NCBI RefSeq assembly: GCF_004217285.1
Contig: NZ_SHKS01000009.1
Span: 62,001-126,000, forward strand
Direction of reading: 5' to 3'
Origin: Streptomyces sp. BK239
GTDB lineage: Bacteria; Actinomycetota; Actinomycetes; Streptomycetales; Streptomycetaceae
Length of the DNA: 64,000 bases
Below, in pieces: positions 1 to 7,881 of the stretch. Below the pieces are notes generated by a model that did not search any database, was not told the DNA's origin, and saw only the letters and a list, made by a program, of their open reading frames with translations. Position numbers and translations under genes: made by a program. Position 1 is the first letter of the stretch. Each line of letters starts with the position of its first letter.

Positions 1-441
1 GTGGAGAACGTGATGGAGGCGCCGGTCCAGGTCAAGGGCACGAGCAGGGCCCAGGCCAAGGAGCGCGCGACGCAGCTCCTGGACCGGGTGGGTCTGGCCG
101 ACAAGGCCGGGAACTACCCCTCGCAGCTCTCCGGCGGCCAGCAGCAGCGGGTGGCCATCGCCCGCGCGCTGGCGATGGACCCGAAGCTGATGCTGTTCGA
201 CGAGCCGACGTCGGCCCTCGACCCGGAGTTGGTCGGTGACGTCCTCGACGTCATGCGCGACCTCGCCGAGTCCGGGATGACGATGGTCGTCGTCACCCAC
301 GAGATGGGCTTCGCCCGCGAGGTCGGCGACAGCCTGGTGTTCATGGACGGCGGCGTGGTCGTCGAGTCCGGCAACCCTCGCGACGTCCTGACGGACCCGC
401 AGCACGAGCGGACGAAGGCGTTCCTGTCCAAGGTGCTGTGA
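1..441 (+). CDS. Polar amino acid ABC transporter ATP-binding protein (GlnQ type), 5' end outside window
   Basis: This is the C-terminal part (146 residues visible) of an ATPase that powers import of a polar amino acid, probably glutamate or glutamine, at the inner face of the membrane. The signature loop [15 protein letters not shown] (residues 43-57), Walker B with D-loop ([13 protein letters not shown], about 63-75) and the switch histidine in [10 protein letters not shown] (H100) are intact. Walker A and the Q-loop should lie before base 1, so the apparent GTG at base 1 is an internal codon, not the true start. The family is normally 240-260 residues. The transporter's permease and binding-protein genes are not in the window. 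A strong terminator follows. Confidence 0.9.
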   Translation: MENVMEAPVQVKGTSRAQAKERATQLLDRVGLADKAGNYPSQLSGGQQQRVAIARALAMDPKLMLFDEPTSALDPELVGDVLDVMRDLAESGMTMVVVTHEMGFAREVGDSLVFMDGGVVVESGNPRDVLTDPQHERTKAFLSKVL

Positions 442-454
442 CCCGACCCGGGTG

Positions 455-488
455 AGGGGGCGGTACGAGATCCTTCGTACCGCCCCCT
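455..488. terminator. Bidirectional terminator
   Basis: A perfect 14-bp stem (455-468 with 475-488) has a 6-base loop. It sits between the ABC ATPase and the convergent methyltransferase gene and can serve both. Confidence 0.8.
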
Positions 489-504
489 TCGCGTGTGCGG
501 GGTC

Positions 505-1263
505 CTACTTGAGGGCGAGCAGCAGGGTGTCCGACGGCGAGCACCACACCGGCCGGGCCTCGGCGAAGCCCTTCTCGCGCAGTACGCGCGCGTGCCAGGC
601 GGCGGAGGGCATGTCGCCGTCGGCGTGCTCGCCGTAGATCTCGAAGCGGCGGGCGGTGGGTCCGGCGAGGACGGGGTCGGCGGCGGCGAGCTGCCACCAC
701 TGGGCCCAGTCGACGGCGCCGGTCTCCTTGGCCCGGTCCATGTGGGCGTGCCGCAGCGCCCGTTCGGCGGCGTTGATCCGGGGCGTGGTGTCGTCGATCA
801 TGTGGTCCGCGTTCATGAAGACGCCGCCGTCGCGGACGAGTCCCGCGATCCGGCCGTAGAGGTCCGCGAGGGGTTCGCTGTGCAGCCAGTGCAGGGCCGT
901 GGCGGTCAGCACGGCGTCGTAGGAGTCGTACGGCAGCTTCGCCGTCCAGTGCGGGTCCTTGAGGTCGGCGGTGACGAGGCGGACGCGGTCGTCGCCGGCG
1001 AAGGTGCCCTCGGCGATGGTGAGCAGGGCCGGGTCGAGGTCGACGCCGGTGCTGGTGGCGTCGGGGAAGCGGGCGAGCAGCCGGGCGGTGACGGTGCCGG
1101 TGCCGCAGGCGAGGTCCAGGACGCGCGGGGCGGTGCCGACGAGCGCCTCCACCATGTCGAGCATGATGCGGAAGCGGTCCTCCCGGTCCGGCATGTACCA
1201 CTCCTGCTGCCGGTCCCAGCTCTGCTGCCAGCGCTGCCAGTCGGTCCCGGTGTCCATGCCCAT
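505..1263 (-). CDS. Class I SAM-dependent methyltransferase
   Basis: A predicted soluble methyltransferase of 252 residues with a Rossmann-like fold. The SAM-binding motif I is clear (VLDLACGTGT, about residues 48-57), followed by an acidic residue in GVDLDP and a later DAVLTATALHWL segment typical of the Methyltransf_11/25 group. The substrate cannot be read from the sequence. The ATG at 1263 is chosen because a GAGGGGG ribosome site lies about six bases upstream; an in-frame ATG at 1305 has no such support. It is transcribed alone, convergent with the ABC gene and divergent from the CGNR gene. Confidence 0.85.
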   Translation of the reverse strand: MGMDTGTDWQRWQQSWDRQQEWYMPDREDRFRIMLDMVEALVGTAPRVLDLACGTGTVTARLLARFPDATSTGVDLDPALLTIAEGTFAGDDRVRLVTADLKDPHWTAKLPYDSYDAVLTATALHWLHSEPLADLYGRIAGLVRDGGVFMNADHMIDDTTPRINAAERALRHAHMDRAKETGAVDWAQWWQLAAADPVLAGPTARRFEIYGEHADGDMPSAAWHARVLREKGFAEARPVWCSPSDTLLLALK

Positions 1264-1361
1264 GAGAGCCCCCTCGTCGGTCGACACGTAATACCCTGAA
1301 AGCACGATCAGTCGTTACCTGACCGCACCACGACCATAGAGCCCTCCCGTAAGGACTACAA

Positions 1362-1991
1362 GTGGAACTGGCCCATTACTCGGACTACGCCGTCCGTCTC
1401 GTCAACAGCGAGGCGCCGGCGCAGGGCAAGGACTCGCTGACGTCGGTCCAGTCCGTCCGGGATCTGTTCGGCGCCAACGGGTCGGCGGCCCGCCGGGCCA
1501 CCGACGCGGACGTGACCCGCTTCCGCGCCGTACGGGGACGGCTGCGCGCGGTGTTCGAGGCGGCCGACGCCGGCGACGAGACCCTCGCGGTCGACCTGCT
1601 CAACTCACTGCTGCTGGAGTTCCCGGTCAGCCCCCAGATCTCCGGCCACGACACCCGGGACGAGGACGACCGCCCGCTGTGGCACATGCACCTCGCCGAC
1701 CACCCCTCCAACGCGACCGCCGGCTACGCCGCCATCGCCGCGATGGGCCTGGCCTTCCACCTGACCGAGTACGGCGTCGACCGGCTCGGCCTGTGCGAGG
1801 CCGCGCCCTGCCGCAACGCCTACCTCGACACCTCGACCAACCGCTCCCGCCGCTACTGCTCCGACCGCTGCGCCACCCGCGCCAACGTGGCCGCCTACCG
1901 CGCCCGCAAGCGCCTGGAGGCCGACCGGTCGGCCGGCACCGGCCTGGCGGCGGAGAGCGCCCAGCGCACCAGCGCCAGCGGCGAGCGCTGA
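1362..1991 (+). CDS. CGNR zinc-finger / ABATE-domain putative regulator
   Basis: A 209-residue protein of the family with an N-terminal ABATE domain (about residues 5-135) and a C-terminal CGNR-type zinc finger (about 140-185). Zinc ligands are C145, C150, C166 and C170, in CEAAPCRNAY and RYCSDRCATR. Family members are presumed transcription factors that act in the cytoplasm; targets are unknown. Translation starts at GTG 1362 after an AAGGA site. The last 97 bases overlap, on the opposite strand, the 3' end of sodX, so the basic C-terminal tail after the finger is encoded antisense to another gene. Confidence 0.8.
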   Translation: MELAHYSDYAVRLVNSEAPAQGKDSLTSVQSVRDLFGANGSAARRATDADVTRFRAVRGRLRAVFEAADAGDETLAVDLLNSLLLEFPVSPQISGHDTRDEDDRPLWHMHLADHPSNATAGYAAIAAMGLAFHLTEYGVDRLGLCEAAPCRNAYLDTSTNRSRRYCSDRCATRANVAAYRARKRLEADRSAGTGLAAESAQRTSASGER

Positions 1992-2329
1992 TCCGGCCCG
2001 AGCGGCCGGTAGCGGAACCGCACCCTGCCCAGGATCAGCTCGTCGGGCACGGCGCCGTAATCGGTGCTGTCGCCGCCGGCGTAGGCGTTGTCCCCGAGCA
2101 CCCACCACCCGCCCGCGCGGCGCTCGACGGCCCGCTTGACGACCAGCAGGTCCTGCTGGAAGGGATGCCTCAGCACGACGACGTCACCGGCCCTCACCCT
2201 GGCCCCGTACCGCACCAGCAGCTGGTCGCCGTGGCGGAGCGTGGGCACCATCGACGGGCCGGTCACCTCCGCCAGCCCGAAGGGCGCGGCCGCCCTCGTT
2301 CGCTCGGTCTCACGCGACAGCTCCGGCAT
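1895..2329 (-). CDS. sodX: Nickel-type superoxide dismutase maturation protease (S26 family)
   Basis: A 144-residue signal-peptidase-like protein expected to remove the short propeptide of nickel superoxide dismutase so that the new N-terminus can bind Ni. The S26 catalytic serine is in GPSMVPTL (S26) and the lysine in LLVVKRAV (K65); the family box LGDNAYAGGDSTD follows. There is no clear long membrane anchor. ATG 2329 has a GGGGAGG site just upstream. The gene is divergent from its substrate sodN with 144 bp between them, the usual arrangement. Its 3' end overlaps the CGNR gene by 97 bp. Confidence 0.9.
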   Translation of the reverse strand: MPELSRETERTRAAAPFGLAEVTGPSMVPTLRHGDQLLVRYGARVRAGDVVVLRHPFQQDLLVVKRAVERRAGGWWVLGDNAYAGGDSTDYGAVPDELILGRVRFRYRPLGPDQRSPLALVRWALSAARPVPADRSASRRLRAR

Positions 2330-2473
2330 CCCGGCACCTCCCCTGGTTGTTCCCCCACCAGTCTCGGTCCCGCCTCCTACTTTTGTCCCAAGCCCTAGGG
2401 GGCACTCGCGAAAAGCTGTCCGGCGAGGAGTAATGTCCCACCTGAGAAGACGATCACGAGGAAGGAACGCTCC

Positions 2474-2869
2474 ATGCTTTCCCGCCTGTTTGCCCCCAAG
2501 GTGAAGGTCAGCGCCCACTGCGACCTGCCCTGCGGCGTGTACGACCCGGCCCAGGCCCGCATCGAGGCGGAGTCGGTGAAGGCCGTGCAGGAGAAGATGG
2601 CCGCCAACGACGACCCGCACTTCCAGACGCGTGCCACCGTCATCAAGGAGCAGCGCGCCGAGCTCGCGAAGCACCACGTCTCCGTGCTGTGGAGCGACTA
2701 CTTCAAGCCCCCGCACTTCGAGAAGTACCCCCAGCTGCACGAGCTGGTCAACGAGACCCTGAAGGCCCTGTCGGCCGCCAAGGGTTCCACGGACCCGAAG
2801 ACCGGTGAGAAGGCCCTGGAGCTGATCGCCGAGATCGACCGCATCTTCTGGGAGACCAAGAAGGCCTGA
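2474..2869 (+). CDS. sodN: Nickel superoxide dismutase precursor
   Basis: This cytoplasmic enzyme converts superoxide to oxygen and hydrogen peroxide. The 131-residue precursor has a 14-residue leader ending ...KVKVSA, followed by the Ni hook HCDLPCGVYDP: after cleavage H1, C2 and C6 of the mature protein bind nickel. The rest matches the four-helix-bundle Ni-SOD family in length. The start is ATG 2474 after GAGGAAGGA. The processing enzyme SodX is encoded divergently. In Streptomyces coelicolor nickel induces sodN and represses the iron enzyme through Nur; no Nur operator was identified here by eye. Confidence 0.97.
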   Translation: MLSRLFAPKVKVSAHCDLPCGVYDPAQARIEAESVKAVQEKMAANDDPHFQTRATVIKEQRAELAKHHVSVLWSDYFKPPHFEKYPQLHELVNETLKALSAAKGSTDPKTGEKALELIAEIDRIFWETKKA

Positions 2870-2985
2870 TCTCCGATCATGCCGTTCGACCTGCGTCCGA
2901 CCGCTGTCGTCGCAGAGTCTTCATGACCGCACCCGGTCCGCGGGGCGCCGATCCGGCGTCCGTCGCGGTCCGGGTGCGGTCTTGT
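2870..2985 (+). ncRNA. sodN 3' UTR, candidate s-SodF-like small RNA
   Basis: In Streptomyces coelicolor a stable RNA of about 90 nt derived from the sodN 3' UTR pairs with sodF mRNA and silences the iron SOD. The equivalent stretch here is about 115 nt long, from the sodN stop to a strong terminator at 2925-2981. The sodF gene is not in the window, so complementarity could not be tested. Position and length support the call; the function is inferred. Confidence 0.4.
2925..2981 (+). terminator. sodN terminator
   Basis: A perfect 12-bp stem (GACCGCACCCGG at 2925-2936 with its complement at 2970-2981) encloses a GC-rich 33-base region. It would form the 3' end of any stable RNA released from the sodN transcript. 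Confidence 0.7.
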
Positions 2986-3018
2986 GGGGCCGCTCGCGTG
3001 CCGATCTACGATCGGCGG

Positions 3019-3768
3019 ATGAGTTCACTCGCTCCTGCCGCCCTCGTCCGCTGGACGTACGCCTTCGTCGACCGGCCCGCCGGGGGTTTCGAGCGGGCGT
3101 GTGCCTTCTGGGCCGCCGTCACGGACACGCGGGTGTCCTCGCCGCGCGGCGAGGACGGCGAGTTCGTCACGTTGCTTCCGGCGGGCGCCGACGCGTGCGT
3201 GAAGGCGCAGGGCGTCACCGGCGGTGACGGCGGGGCGCATCTCGACTTCTGCGCCGAGGACGTGCCCGCGTTCGTGGAAGCGGCGTGCGCGTCGGGCGCG
3301 GAGAGCGTCGCGGCGCACGACGGGTGGTCCGTACTGCGGTCGCCCGCCGGACAGTTGTTCTGCGCGGTGCCCTGGCACGGGGAGTCCGCGCGGCCGCCCG
3401 TGGCGGCCGGCAGCCGGCTGGACCAGGTCTGCGTCGACGTCCCGCCGTCCGCCTACGACACCGAAGTCGCCTTCTGGAGCGGCCTCCTGGCCGGCCAGGG
3501 CTGGACGTCCCGGCCGGGCTCGCTGCCCGGGTTCCACGTGGTCGCCCCGCCCGCGGGGCTGCCGATCAGGATCCTGCTCCAGCGGCTCGGCGAGGAGCGG
3601 GGCGTGTCCGCGCACCTCGACCTGGCGTGCGGCGGCGGGATCGACGCCGTGCGCGCCCGTCACGAGGCGCTCGGCGCGACCCTCGTCGCCGTCCACCCGC
3701 ACTGGACGGTGCTGCGCGACCCGGCGGGCGGGCTGTACTGCCTGACCGCCCGCGACCCGCAGGTGTGA
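3019..3768 (+). CDS. VOC (glyoxalase/bleomycin-resistance fold) family protein
   Basis: A 249-residue cytoplasmic protein made of two successive VOC half-domains. Each contains the typical edge-strand patterns, for example GGAHLDFCAEDVPAF and VSAHLDLACGGGIDAV, and a repeated WSVLRSPAGQLFC / WTVLRDPAGGLYC motif near each domain end. The internal repeat is visible directly. VOC proteins include lyases, dioxygenases and drug-binding proteins; nothing here fixes the ligand. ATG 3019 is preferred because longer in-frame starts would run back into the sodN terminator. It appears monocistronic. Confidence 0.75.
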   Translation: MSSLAPAALVRWTYAFVDRPAGGFERACAFWAAVTDTRVSSPRGEDGEFVTLLPAGADACVKAQGVTGGDGGAHLDFCAEDVPAFVEAACASGAESVAAHDGWSVLRSPAGQLFCAVPWHGESARPPVAAGSRLDQVCVDVPPSAYDTEVAFWSGLLAGQGWTSRPGSLPGFHVVAPPAGLPIRILLQRLGEERGVSAHLDLACGGGIDAVRARHEALGATLVAVHPHWTVLRDPAGGLYCLTARDPQV

Positions 3769-3844
3769 GGGCCCCCGTGCGCGACGGTCGCCGGGCCCCG
3801 CGTGAACGCGAGCCCGGCGGTGGTCGGACGTGACGGATATCGGG

Positions 3845-4075
3845 TCAGGTCGTGGGGGCCGTTGGAGTGTCGGCCGGGTCCGGTTCGGAGGTGGGGTGGG
3901 TGTTCTCGGGGTGACCGTGAAGTTCGACGCCTCCCTCTTCGTACGACGCGCAGCCGGGGTTGTGGCACGGACCCGCTACCCATCGCGGGACCCAGGCGCC
4001 CAGCGTCTTGTGACGCCGGACGACGGTGTCTACGGCCTGCCCGCAATCGGGACAGACGTGGTTTTCCCTGTCCAT
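3845..4075 (-). CDS. Small putative zinc-ribbon protein
   Basis: A 76-residue protein starting at ATG 4075 behind a GAGGA site. It has an N-terminal CPDCGQ pair and a second C..C pair in GPCHNPGCASYEEGG, which together could bind one zinc ion. The C-terminal third is Pro/Thr/Asp-rich and looks disordered. It lies 62 bp downstream of the polyprenyl synthase gene on the same strand, so it may belong to the encapsulin operon. Its function is unknown to me; an accessory or regulatory role is only inference. Confidence 0.6.
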   Translation of the reverse strand: MDRENHVCPDCGQAVDTVVRRHKTLGAWVPRWVAGPCHNPGCASYEEGGVELHGHPENTHPTSEPDPADTPTAPTT

Positions 4076-4137
4076 GTCCTCAGAGTAGGACGGTTCCCGC
4101 CGGCGTGAGTAGGTGTCGGCGGGCACCGCTGCCGCCG

Positions 4138-5283
4138 TCAGGTGCTGCGCCGGGTGACGAACTCCGCCAGGGACAGCAGGCCCGTAGCGGACTCCGGTTC
4201 CGGGACCGCCCGGGCCAGCTCGGACATCGCCCGGGCCATCCGGTCGGCCGCCTGCTCCTGCGCCCACTCGCGCCCGCCGGCCCGCTCCACGGCCCGCGTG
4301 GTGCGCTCCAGGTCCGCCGGGTCGTACGGCCGCGCGTACAGCTCGGCCAGTTCCGCGGCCGCCGGGGTGCCCGAGGTGAGCGCGGCGACCACGGGCAGGG
4401 ACTTCTTGCGGGCGGCCAGGTCCGCACCGGCCGGCTTGCCGGTGCGCCGGGGGTCGCCCCACAGGCCGATCACGTCGTCGATGAGCTGGAAGGCGAGCCC
4501 GGCCTGCCGGCCGAACGAGTCCAGCGCCTCGACGTCCTCCCCGGACGCCCCCGCGTACAGCGCGCCCATCGCGCAGGCGCAGCCGAGCAGCGCGCCCGTC
4601 TTCGCCTCGGCCATGACGAGCACCTCGTCGAGGGTGACCTCGGCGGGGTGCCGCTTCTCCAGCGCCGTGTCCGCCTGCTGCCCGGCGCACAGTTCGACCA
4701 CGCAGGCCGCGAGCCGGGCGGCGGCCGCCGGTGACGCCGGGTGCCGGTCCTCGGCGAGCATGCCGAGGGCGAGCGCCTGAAGGGCGTCCCCGCCGAGGAT
4801 CGCGTCGGCGTCGCCGAACACGGTCCAGGCGGTGGGGCGGTGCCGGCGGGTGGCGTCCCGGTCCATCACGTCGTCGTGCAGCAGCGTGAAGTTGTGGACC
4901 AGTTCCACCGCGGCGGCCGCGCGGACCGCCGCCGTACGGGCCGCCGGGCCGCCGAGCGCGGCGGCCGCGGCGAGGACCAGCGCGGGACGGATCGCCTTGC
5001 CGGCGTTGCCCGCGGCCGGGGTGCCGTCGGCGTGCTCCCAGCCGAAGTGGTAGAGCCCGATACGGCGCATCGAGCCGGGCAGCGATTCCAGCGCCGTGCG
5101 CAGGGCGGGGTCGACGACGGCGCGCGCGTCCTCCAGGATCGCCGCCGCCTCCTGCCCCTCGGCGGCGGCCGCCGGTGCGGCGCCGGGCACGCCCGGTGGG
5201 CCGCCTTCGGCACGGCTCGCGGCCGAGGAACGCCGCTGCCGTGCCCCGCCCGGATGGGGCCTGGTGTCCGTCACTTCGGTCAT
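4138..5283 (-). CDS. Polyprenyl diphosphate synthase, probable encapsulin cargo
   Basis: A 381-residue trans-isoprenyl diphosphate synthase expected to condense isopentenyl diphosphate with an allylic diphosphate. The first aspartate-rich motif is DDVMD (137-141) in LLHDDVMDRDATRRHRPT; the second is DDVIGLWGD (269-277), lacking the usual final Asp of DDxxD. GKAIRP (95-100) replaces the usual GKRLRP. The first 50 or so residues are Ala/Pro/Gly/Arg-rich and have no counterpart in ordinary synthases; such disordered N-termini are the cargo-loading segments of Family 2 encapsulin cargoes. ATG 5283 follows GAGGGGG. The shell gene lies 103 bp upstream on the same strand. Chain length of the product cannot be predicted. 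Confidence 0.9.
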   Translation of the reverse strand: MTEVTDTRPHPGGARQRRSSAASRAEGGPPGVPGAAPAAAAEGQEAAAILEDARAVVDPALRTALESLPGSMRRIGLYHFGWEHADGTPAAGNAGKAIRPALVLAAAAALGGPAARTAAVRAAAAVELVHNFTLLHDDVMDRDATRRHRPTAWTVFGDADAILGGDALQALALGMLAEDRHPASPAAAARLAACVVELCAGQQADTALEKRHPAEVTLDEVLVMAEAKTGALLGCACAMGALYAGASGEDVEALDSFGRQAGLAFQLIDDVIGLWGDPRRTGKPAGADLAARKKSLPVVAALTSGTPAAAELAELYARPYDPADLERTTRAVERAGGREWAQEQAADRMARAMSELARAVPEPESATGLLSLAEFVTRRST

Positions 5284-5386
5284 GAGGTCCCCCTCGCAGG
5301 GTCCGCGGACGGCGGCGGCGGTAGGGCCGACGGGCATCGCGTGCCCCCCGGACGCCCCCGCCACCGGCGCGTCAGGGCCGGCGTGG

Positions 5387-6793
5387 TCACCGCCAGCGGC
5401 CGATCTCGACGTTCTCCAGGACGCCCAGCGCGTCCGGCACCAGCACCGCGGCCGAGTAGTAGGCCGTGACCAGGTACTTGATGATCGCCTGTTCGTTGAT
5501 GCCCATGAACCGCACGGACAGGCTGGGCTCGATCTCGTCCGGGATGCCGGACTGGCGCAGCCCGATCACGCCCTGCTCCTGCTCGCCGAGACGCAGCGCG
5601 ATGATCGAGCTGGTCCGGGCCTCGGTGACCGGGATCTTGTTGCACGGGTAGATCGGCACCCCGCGCCAGGTCGGGATGCGGTTGCCGGCGATGTCGATCG
5701 TCTCGGGGACGAGCCCCCGCTTGTTCAGCTCGCGCCCGATCGCGGAGATCGTGCGCGGGTGGGCGAGGAGCATCTTCGTCCCGCGCCGCCTGCTGAGCAG
5801 CTCGTCCAGGTCGTCCGGGCTCGGCACGCCGTCGTGCGGCTGGAGCCGCTGGTCGTACTCGCAGTTGTGCAGGAGCCCGAACTCCCGGTTGTTGACGAGC
5901 TCGTGCTCCTGGCGTTCCTTGAGCGCCTCGACCGTCAGCCGCAACTGCTGCTCGGTCTGGTTCATGGGCTGGTTGTAGAGGTCGGCCACCCGCGTGTGGA
6001 TGCGCAACACCGTCTGGGCGATGCTCAGTTCGTACTCGCGCGGCTGGGCGTCGTAGTCGACGAAGGTGTGCGGGATGTCGGCCTCTCCGGCGTGGCCGGC
6101 GGCGAGGTCGACGGACTTCTCGCCGTAGCGGTTGGTCTGCTGCGCGGGGATGGAGAGCAGCGAACGCAGGTGTGCGCGCAGGGAGTCGGCGCGCTCGGCG
6201 ACCTGCTCGAAGTCGGCGCGGGACAGCGTCAGCACCGTGCAGGTGGTGTCGGCGCGCGCCGTGTACTCCCAGATGGACTCGCCGTCCAGGAGCGCCTGGT
6301 CGCCGAAGTAGGCGCCGTCGGCGAGGACGCCGAGGACCTGGTCGTCGCCGTAGGGGCCGGTGCCGATCTTCTCCACCCTGCCGTGCGCCAGCAGATGGAC
6401 CTCGTCGGTCTGGCTGCCGAAGGAGGCGATGACCTCGCCCGGGGCGTACTCGCGCTGGCGGCAGCGCTGGGCCAGCTCGCCGAGCACCTGCTCGTCCTCG
6501 TAGGAGCGCAGCGCCGGCAGTTCGCCCAGCTCGGCGGGGATGACCTCGACGCGGTCGCCGGTCTTGACGAACGTGACCCGGCCGTCGCCGACCGCGTACG
6601 TCAGTCGCCGGTTCACCCGGTACGTGCCGCCCTGCACGTCCACCCAGGGCAGCGTCCGCAGCAGCCAGCGGGAGCTGATCTCCTGCATCTGCGGTGCGGA
6701 CTTGGTCGTGGTGGCCAGGTTCCGCGCGGCCGCGGTGCCGAGGCTCTGCTGCGGCTTGCCCTGCTCGGCGCGGACCTCTTCGCCTACCGACAT
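5387..6793 (-). CDS. Family 2B encapsulin shell protein with cyclic-nucleotide-binding domain (EshA-like)
   Basis: A 468-residue protein of the EshA family, long annotated as a cyclic-nucleotide-binding regulator and now placed among Family 2B encapsulins: HK97-fold shell proteins with an inserted cNMP-binding domain. The N-terminal part (1-85, including [22 protein letters not shown]) and the C-terminal part (from about 220 to 468) belong to the shell fold. The inserted domain spans about 88-215, with a phosphate-cassette-like FGDQALL (163-169) and the usual arginine in YTARA (R180). The canonical Glu is Asp here, so nucleotide binding may be weak or altered. The downstream neighbour is the prenyltransferase cargo. 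Expected to assemble a cytoplasmic icosahedral compartment. Confidence 0.88.
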   Translation of the reverse strand: MSVGEEVRAEQGKPQQSLGTAAARNLATTTKSAPQMQEISSRWLLRTLPWVDVQGGTYRVNRRLTYAVGDGRVTFVKTGDRVEVIPAELGELPALRSYEDEQVLGELAQRCRQREYAPGEVIASFGSQTDEVHLLAHGRVEKIGTGPYGDDQVLGVLADGAYFGDQALLDGESIWEYTARADTTCTVLTLSRADFEQVAERADSLRAHLRSLLSIPAQQTNRYGEKSVDLAAGHAGEADIPHTFVDYDAQPREYELSIAQTVLRIHTRVADLYNQPMNQTEQQLRLTVEALKERQEHELVNNREFGLLHNCEYDQRLQPHDGVPSPDDLDELLSRRRGTKMLLAHPRTISAIGRELNKRGLVPETIDIAGNRIPTWRGVPIYPCNKIPVTEARTSSIIALRLGEQEQGVIGLRQSGIPDEIEPSLSVRFMGINEQAIIKYLVTAYYSAAVLVPDALGVLENVEIGRWR

Positions 6794-6878
6794 AAGGAAT
6801 TGCCCTCCCGGTCATGCACGGACGCCGTGGTGCGCCGATGCACTGTCTCGTCGGCAAGCCTTCCATCACGCAGGGTGC

Positions 6879-6894
6879 TCGTGCTATTACACGA
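6879..6894. promoter_or_regulatory. Inverted repeat in the shell-gene / PLP-enzyme divergent promoter region
   Basis: TCGTG and CACGA (6879-6883, 6890-6894) are separated by CTATTA. The site lies between the divergent shell gene (start 6793) and the PLP enzyme (start 6950) and is AT-rich for this genome. It is a possible operator. It does not fit the Crp pattern I know (GTG-N8-CAC), since the spacer is six. Confidence 0.3.
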
Positions 6895-6949
6895 ACGAGG
6901 GGGAATGGATCACCGGGGGCCTGGGAAGAGCGCTTTCCCCGTCCGAACG

Positions 6950-7879
6950 ATGTTCGACAATGGCCTGGTGACCAGCTCCCTTCCGTTCGATCCCGCCGCG
7001 CTGCGCCCCCGGCTGCCCTCGCCCGTGCAGGAGGTGGCCGACGAGCGGTTCGCCCGGCGCGGAGTGCGGCTGCGGCTCAAGCGGGACGACCTGATCCATC
7101 CGGAGCTGATCGGCAACAAGTGGCGCAAGCTGGCGCCGAACCTGGCCGCGGCGCGGGGGCGGACGGTGGTGACGTTCGGCGGCGCGTACTCCAACCATCT
7201 GCGGGCCACGGCCGCCGCCGGCCGGCTCCTCGGCCTGCCCACGGTGGGGGTGGTGCGCGGGGACGAGCTGGCGGACCGCCCGCTGAACCCCTCCCTGGCC
7301 CGCTGCGCCGCCGACGGGATGCGGCTGCACTTCGTCGACCGGGCGGCCTACCGCCGCAAGAGCGAGCCGGACGCTCTCGCGGCCCTTCTGCGCGCCGCCG
7401 GCGCCGAGGACGCGTACGTCGTCCCCGAGGGCGGCAGCAACGCGGCGGCCGTCCGCGGCTGCCGGGCGCTGGGCGAGGAGCTGCGGGGACGCGGCGACGT
7501 CGTCGCCCTGGCCTGCGGCACCGGCGGCACCCTGGCCGGGCTGGCCGCAGGCCTCGGTCCCGGCCAGTCGGCGCTGGGCATACCCGTCCTCAAGGGGGGC
7601 TTCCTCGGCGACGAGGTCCGGGCCCTGCAGGCGGAGGCGTTCGGCGGGCCGCGCGGCCGGTGGCGGCTCGACGAGCGCTTCCACTTCGGCGGGTACGCGC
7701 GCGTGCCGGCCGCCCTCGACGCCTTCGCCGACGACTTCGAGCAACGGCACGCCCTGCCGGTCGAGCGTCTCTACGTCGCCAAGGCGCTGTGGGCCCTGAC
7801 CGCCCTCGCGGAGGAGGGCGCCTTCCCGCGTGGCGCCCAGGTCACGGCGGTGGTCACGGGCTCCCCGTTCCCCGCCTGA
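6950..7879 (+). CDS. PLP-dependent deaminase/desulfhydrase (ACC deaminase / D-cysteine desulfhydrase family)
   Basis: A 309-residue fold-type II PLP enzyme. The Schiff-base lysine lies in LIGNKWRKL, followed by the family's GGAYSNHLRATAAA loop and a glycine-rich phosphate-binding segment CGTGGTLAGLAAG. Members deaminate 1-aminocyclopropane-1-carboxylate or release H2S, ammonia and pyruvate from D-cysteine; the sequence alone does not separate the two, and desulfhydrase is commoner in this genus. The start is uncertain: ATG 6950 is used, and GTG 6968 is the alternative; neither has a strong ribosome site. It converges with the antiporter gene, the stops being three bases apart. Confidence 0.85.
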   Translation: MFDNGLVTSSLPFDPAALRPRLPSPVQEVADERFARRGVRLRLKRDDLIHPELIGNKWRKLAPNLAAARGRTVVTFGGAYSNHLRATAAAGRLLGLPTVGVVRGDELADRPLNPSLARCAADGMRLHFVDRAAYRRKSEPDALAALLRAAGAEDAYVVPEGGSNAAAVRGCRALGEELRGRGDVVALACGTGGTLAGLAAGLGPGQSALGIPVLKGGFLGDEVRALQAEAFGGPRGRWRLDERFHFGGYARVPAALDAFADDFEQRHALPVERLYVAKALWALTALAEEGAFPRGAQVTAVVTGSPFPA

Positions 7880-7881
7880 CG

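Noticed and set aside
2923-3018. Longer N-terminus for the VOC protein
   Set aside because: It would be encoded by the sodN terminator hairpin and lacks a ribosome site.
6879-6894. Crp binding site before the shell gene
   Set aside because: The two half-sites are six bases apart, not eight as in the Crp consensus; kept only as an unnamed palindrome.
5096-6949. Open frame running from the prenyl synthase through the shell gene into the PLP enzyme on the plus strand
   Set aside because: Only the last 309 residues match a protein family; the rest is antisense to two well-supported genes.
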